A DNA stretch of 34,985 nt from Desulfobacterales bacterium (lineage in GTDB: Bacteria > Desulfobacterota > Desulfobacteria > Desulfobacterales > UBA2156). The stretch is from the NCBI GenBank assembly GCA_011049715.1, contig DRHF01000096.1, positions 1-34,985 of the forward strand, in the 5' to 3' direction. A program made the translations under genes and the position numbers. Shown here piece after piece: positions 31,977 to 34,985 of this stretch (position 1 is the stretch's first letter; the number at the start of each line of letters is the position of its first letter). The notes under the pieces were generated by a model. It saw only the letters and a program-made list of their open reading frames with translations. It did no database searches and was not told the DNA's origin.

Positions 31977-32785
31977 ACCGAAACAGTGAGTGCACCTCCA
32001 TATCTGCGCATCAATCTCTTTTGGAAGCCCTGGCCTTGAACAGAAGAGGAGTTGTTAGTTTTTCAGGCGCAGGTGGAAAAACAAGCTTGATGTTTAGACT
32101 TGCCCGAGAACTTTCAAAGGAAGGGGGACCGGTTTTAACCACCACCACAACCAAGATCCGGATGCCCACTCCGGACCAGTCTCCTGGTGTGATTTATTCC
32201 GTTTCTTCCGAGGAACTTCTTTCCAAGGCAAGGAATATTTTTCAGATTCACCGTCACTTTTCAGCAGGCGCCCAAATCAGCTCCAATAAAAAGGTATTGG
32301 GATTTCCCCCCGATTTTGTCGACGAACTCTGGTATTCCGGGATGTTTCGATGGATACTGGTAGAAGCGGACGGTGCGGCCGGAAGATCGATAAAAGTGCC
32401 CGGCCCCGACGAACCGGTGATTCCCGCCTGTTCCAATATCGTCATTGGTGTCTTGGGGTTGGATGCAATTGGTAAGCCCCTGGACAACCGATCGGTCTTC
32501 AGGCCCAGGTTATTTTCCACGATCACTGGGCTGGTCATGGGAGAACCGCTCACGGAATCGGTGGTCGCCACCGCCATCTTGCATAAAGAGGGGATTATGA
32601 AAGGAGCCCCCCCCCACGCAGACCGATTGTTGTTTCTCAACAAGGCTGATCAGCCGGGTGCACTGGAGAGCGCGAGAAGGATTTCGGCACATCTCCTTAA
32701 AAGGGCTGAAAAGATCGGTTTAAAGAGGGTGATCATCGGTCATGCAGAGCACGAGCCTCCAGTGGTGGAATGCCATTCAACATGA
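31973..32785 (+). CDS. yqeC: YqeC-type molybdenum cofactor maturation GTPase/ATPase
   Basis: The 270-residue protein begins after a TTG start at 31973, with GGAG 7 nt upstream and the TTG overlapping the yqeB stop. SFSGAGGKTSLMFRLA is a P-loop, followed by VLTTTTTKI, the YqeC hallmark, and then ILVEADGAAGRSIKVP. YqeC works with YqeB in selenium-dependent molybdenum hydroxylase assembly. No hydroxylase structural gene is in the window. The C-terminus is normal in length. Confidence 0.88.
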   Translation: MNRNSECTSISAHQSLLEALALNRRGVVSFSGAGGKTSLMFRLARELSKEGGPVLTTTTTKIRMPTPDQSPGVIYSVSSEELLSKARNIFQIHRHFSAGAQISSNKKVLGFPPDFVDELWYSGMFRWILVEADGAAGRSIKVPGPDEPVIPACSNIVIGVLGLDAIGKPLDNRSVFRPRLFSTITGLVMGEPLTESVVATAILHKEGIMKGAPPHADRLLFLNKADQPGALESARRISAHLLKRAEKIGLKRVIIGHAEHEPPVVECHST

Positions 32786-32836
32786 GACCTTTGACCACCT
32801 GAATCAAGTTTTGCACCTTTAATTATAAGAAGATCC

Positions 32837-32865
32837 TTGTATTTTTGCATAAAAAATTTTATTTA
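32837..32865 (+). promoter_or_regulatory. Possible promoter of lutAB
   Basis: TTGTAT (32837-32842), a 17-nt spacer and TATTTA (32860-32865) lie 75 bp upstream of lutA in a 154-bp gap. The match is moderate. The lutA and lutB starts both lack a convincing ribosome site. Confidence 0.35.
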
Positions 32866-32939
32866 CCTCCCACCAGATACGGCGCCATGCCCCATCGGGG
32901 GTTCGAAACTCGAGTTATCGACTTAGAAAATAATCCGCT

Positions 32940-33671
32940 ATGGCCGATAAAAAAACGGTAACGCTATTTATACAGTGTCTCGTCGACGGCATCTATCCCG
33001 AGGTTGGGAATGCCACGGTGTCAATTTTTCGAAAACTTGGTATCCCTGTGACATGTCCGACCGAGCATACCTGCTGCGGGCAGGTTGCATTTAATTCAGG
33101 GTATCGCAAGGCCGCAAGGGTTGCAGCTCGAAAATTTGTCAGTTTGTTTGAAGGGGCTGAAATCATTGTATGTCCTTCGGGATCGTGTGCTTATATGGTA
33201 AAACATCATTATCTTGATTTATTCCGCAATGATGAAAAATGGTTGCGAAGGGCCAGGCGCGTGGGTGCGAAAACATTTGAATTGACCGAGTTCTTGGTTG
33301 ATGCCCTTGGGATTGAAAGTGTCGGAGCGAATTTTAACGGAAAAGCCACCTATCACGACTCCTGCCATCTTCTTCGTGGTTTGGGTATCCATGAACAACC
33401 CCGAAAGCTGATAAAGAATATAAAAGGCCTTCAGTTTGTTGAGATGAAAAATTCCGACCGGTGCTGTGGATTTGGTGGCGCCTTTTCGATAAAATATCCG
33501 GAAATTTCGATCGCAATACTGGATGAAAAAGTGGAAACCATTTTAGCGACAGGGGCGGATATTGTCACCGGCTGCGACATCGGTTGTTTGATGAATATCC
33601 AGGGCCGATTGAGCAGAAAGAGATCTTCTGTTAAAACCCTGCATATTGCACAACTTCTTGCCGGCCTTTGA
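32940..33671 (+). CDS. lutA: LutA-type Fe-S oxidoreductase subunit
   Basis: The 243-residue protein has the two CCG domains of the LutA/LldE family: C-x4-CCG (CPTEHTCCGQ) with CPSGSC, and DSCH with RCCGFGGAFS and GCDIGC. These cysteine clusters bind an unusual iron-sulfur centre and pass electrons in L-lactate or glycolate oxidation. The ATG has no clear ribosome site. LutB starts 47 bp downstream on the same strand. Confidence 0.92.
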   Translation: MADKKTVTLFIQCLVDGIYPEVGNATVSIFRKLGIPVTCPTEHTCCGQVAFNSGYRKAARVAARKFVSLFEGAEIIVCPSGSCAYMVKHHYLDLFRNDEKWLRRARRVGAKTFELTEFLVDALGIESVGANFNGKATYHDSCHLLRGLGIHEQPRKLIKNIKGLQFVEMKNSDRCCGFGGAFSIKYPEISIAILDEKVETILATGADIVTGCDIGCLMNIQGRLSRKRSSVKTLHIAQLLAGL

Positions 33672-33717
33672 TTGGAAATTCATCGGTTCGGAACAAATAG
33701 TTTGGGTTTGGTTTTTT

Positions 33718-34985
33718 ATGATTGAGATCACCACGGAAAAATACAGAGAAGAAGCGGTCAAAGGAATAAAGAATACGGTTCTTCAAGAGGCACTGGCAAA
33801 CCTTCAAGAGCGTTTTGGAACCGGTACGGCCGAGGGCTATAAGAACCTTCCCGAGGGGCCGGCTTTGCGCCACCTGGCCCATGATATTCGGATAAACACC
33901 ATAAACAACCTTGATATTGTTTTAAAAAAGCTGGCCGAGAATGTTCGGAAAAATGGTGGTCATGTCTTTTTTGCCAAGGACGGGGAAGCTGCGGTAGACT
34001 ACTGCCTGCAGATCGCTCGCCGACACAATGTAAAACTGGCGGTTAAGGGAAAGTCGATGGTAACCGAAGAAATCGGTTTGAACAGTTCGCTTGAGGCCGC
34101 CGGCATCGAAGTGGCGGAAACGGATCTGGGCGAATACATTATTCAACTGTTCGGAGAACATCCTTCCCACATTATTGCCCCGGCGATTCACAAAACCAGA
34201 AAAGAGATCGGAAAAATTTTTGCTGAAAAATTGAATATTCCGTTTACCGATGACCCGCCGGCGTTGACCCAGGCTGCAAGAAAAGCGTTGCGGAGAAAAT
34301 TTCTCACTGCTGACATGGGAATCTCCGGTTGCAATCTGGCATGTGCCGAAACCGGACATATTACGGTTGTCTCCAACGAAGGGAATATTCGCATGTCGAG
34401 CACCCTGCCAAAAGTCCATGTGAGCTTTATGGGTATGGAGAGGGTTACCGCCAGACTGGAGGACCACAACCCACTTTTGAGGCTTTTGTGCATCGGCGCT
34501 GCAGCAATGCATATGGCGACATACGTCAGCTATATCGGTGGACCCACTTTTCCCGGCCAGGGTGATGGGCCGGAGGAATTTCACCTGGTTATCCTAGATA
34601 ACGGCCGCACCCGGATACTCGCCGATACTGCCTTCAGGGAAATGCTCTGTTGTATCCGCTGCGCAGCCTGTCTTAATGTTTGCCCTGTTTATGGAAAAAT
34701 CGGCGGACATGCATACGGTTATCCGTACTCAGGACCGGTCGGTGCTGTTGTGACACCTCTTTTGGTCGGTATCAACCGGGCGGAGCACCTTTGCCAAGGG
34801 GAAACGCTTTGTGGTGCATGTAAAGATGCGTGTCCGGTCGATATCGACATACCCAGAATGCTGCTGGAATTGCGGAGCAAGCTTGCTGAGGGTGATAAAA
34901 AATGGCAGGTGACTCCATCCAATCAAAAGGAAAAATTTCTTTACACGCTATGGTCCTGGCTTGTCCGGGATCGCAGAATATACGA
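33718..34985 (+). CDS. lutB: LutB-type Fe-S/LUD protein, cut by the window end
   Basis: The frame is open from ATG 33718 to the last base, at least 422 codons. The LUD domain spans roughly 60-300 (for example FAKDGEAAVDYC and EHPSHIIAPAIHK, with GCNLACAETGHI). It is followed by two [4Fe-4S] motifs, CCIRCAACLNVCP and LCGACKDACP. This is LutB, which with LutA and LutC oxidises L-lactate to pyruvate. The C-terminus and any lutC lie outside. The start is AT-rich and has no ribosome site; coupling to lutA is possible. Confidence 0.92.
   Translation, partial: MIEITTEKYREEAVKGIKNTVLQEALANLQERFGTGTAEGYKNLPEGPALRHLAHDIRINTINNLDIVLKKLAENVRKNGGHVFFAKDGEAAVDYCLQIARRHNVKLAVKGKSMVTEEIGLNSSLEAAGIEVAETDLGEYIIQLFGEHPSHIIAPAIHKTRKEIGKIFAEKLNIPFTDDPPALTQAARKALRRKFLTADMGISGCNLACAETGHITVVSNEGNIRMSSTLPKVHVSFMGMERVTARLEDHNPLLRLLCIGAAAMHMATYVSYIGGPTFPGQGDGPEEFHLVILDNGRTRILADTAFREMLCCIRCAACLNVCPVYGKIGGHAYGYPYSGPVGAVVTPLLVGINRAEHLCQGETLCGACKDACPVDIDIPRMLLELRSKLAEGDKKWQVTPSNQKEKFLYTLWSWLVRDRRIY

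Noticed and set aside
32885-32925. tRNA-like 3' part (GGGGGTTCGAAAC)
   Set aside because: No acceptor, D-arm or anticodon arm can be built around it.

Overview
The window most resembles a chromosome segment of a Desulfobacterota (sulfate-reducer-like) bacterium. I infer this from gene content: a Tat-exported Liv-type transporter behind a uroporphyrinogen-decarboxylase-like gene, yqeB/yqeC/mocA-type molybdenum-hydroxylase accessory genes, lutAB, an acetoacetyl-CoA-synthetase-like ligase, DUF1566 and many decayed Y1 (RAYT) transposases. No rRNA, tRNA or CRISPR was found, so the placement is not proven.

Layout. (1) 1-2504: non-coding DNA with palindromes, then a minus-strand TPR-nudC pair. (2) 2505-3684: degenerate repeat DNA, then a plus-strand pair made of a ribbon-helix-helix-like protein and an unrecognised 163-residue protein. 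(3) 3691-8120: a damaged type I restriction-modification operon on the minus strand. Its order is promoter, hsdM, a nucleotidyltransferase, a winged-helix protein, hsdS with one recognition domain, and a gutted hsdR. (4) 8197-9092: a radC fragment and a hicAB toxin-antitoxin pair. (5) 9238-16791: an accessory island bounded by a 45-bp direct repeat. It holds four decayed RAYT genes, a 942-bp inverted-repeat-bounded element, a two-domain DUF1566 exported protein, a pepA-radical SAM operon and a purH::mazF-like chimera. (6) 17057-22703: a uroD-like-livKHMGF operon. (7) 22715-27663: minus-strand genes for a universal stress protein, a class III aminotransferase, mocA and an acyl-CoA synthetase. 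(8) 27929-34985: a plus-strand run of a HEAT-repeat protein, an HD-GYP protein, yqeB and yqeC, followed by lutA and lutB, which runs off the window.

How the genes fit together. The left half is a graveyard of defence and mobile genes: methylation capacity may survive while restriction is lost, and a nucleotidyltransferase/regulator pair is wired into the same operon. The right half is metabolic. A transporter is linked to a UroD-fold protein that may act on the imported compound, with a transaminase, a CoA ligase, molybdenum-hydroxylase maturation proteins and lactate-type oxidation nearby. The HEAT and HD-GYP proteins appear to share an N-terminal domain and probably work as a pair.

The most interesting leads are the nucleotidyltransferase/winged-helix pair inside the crippled type I operon, the DUF1566 protein whose two copies differ only by amino-acid-changing codons in one loop, the HEAT/HD-GYP pair, and the purH::mazF chimera.
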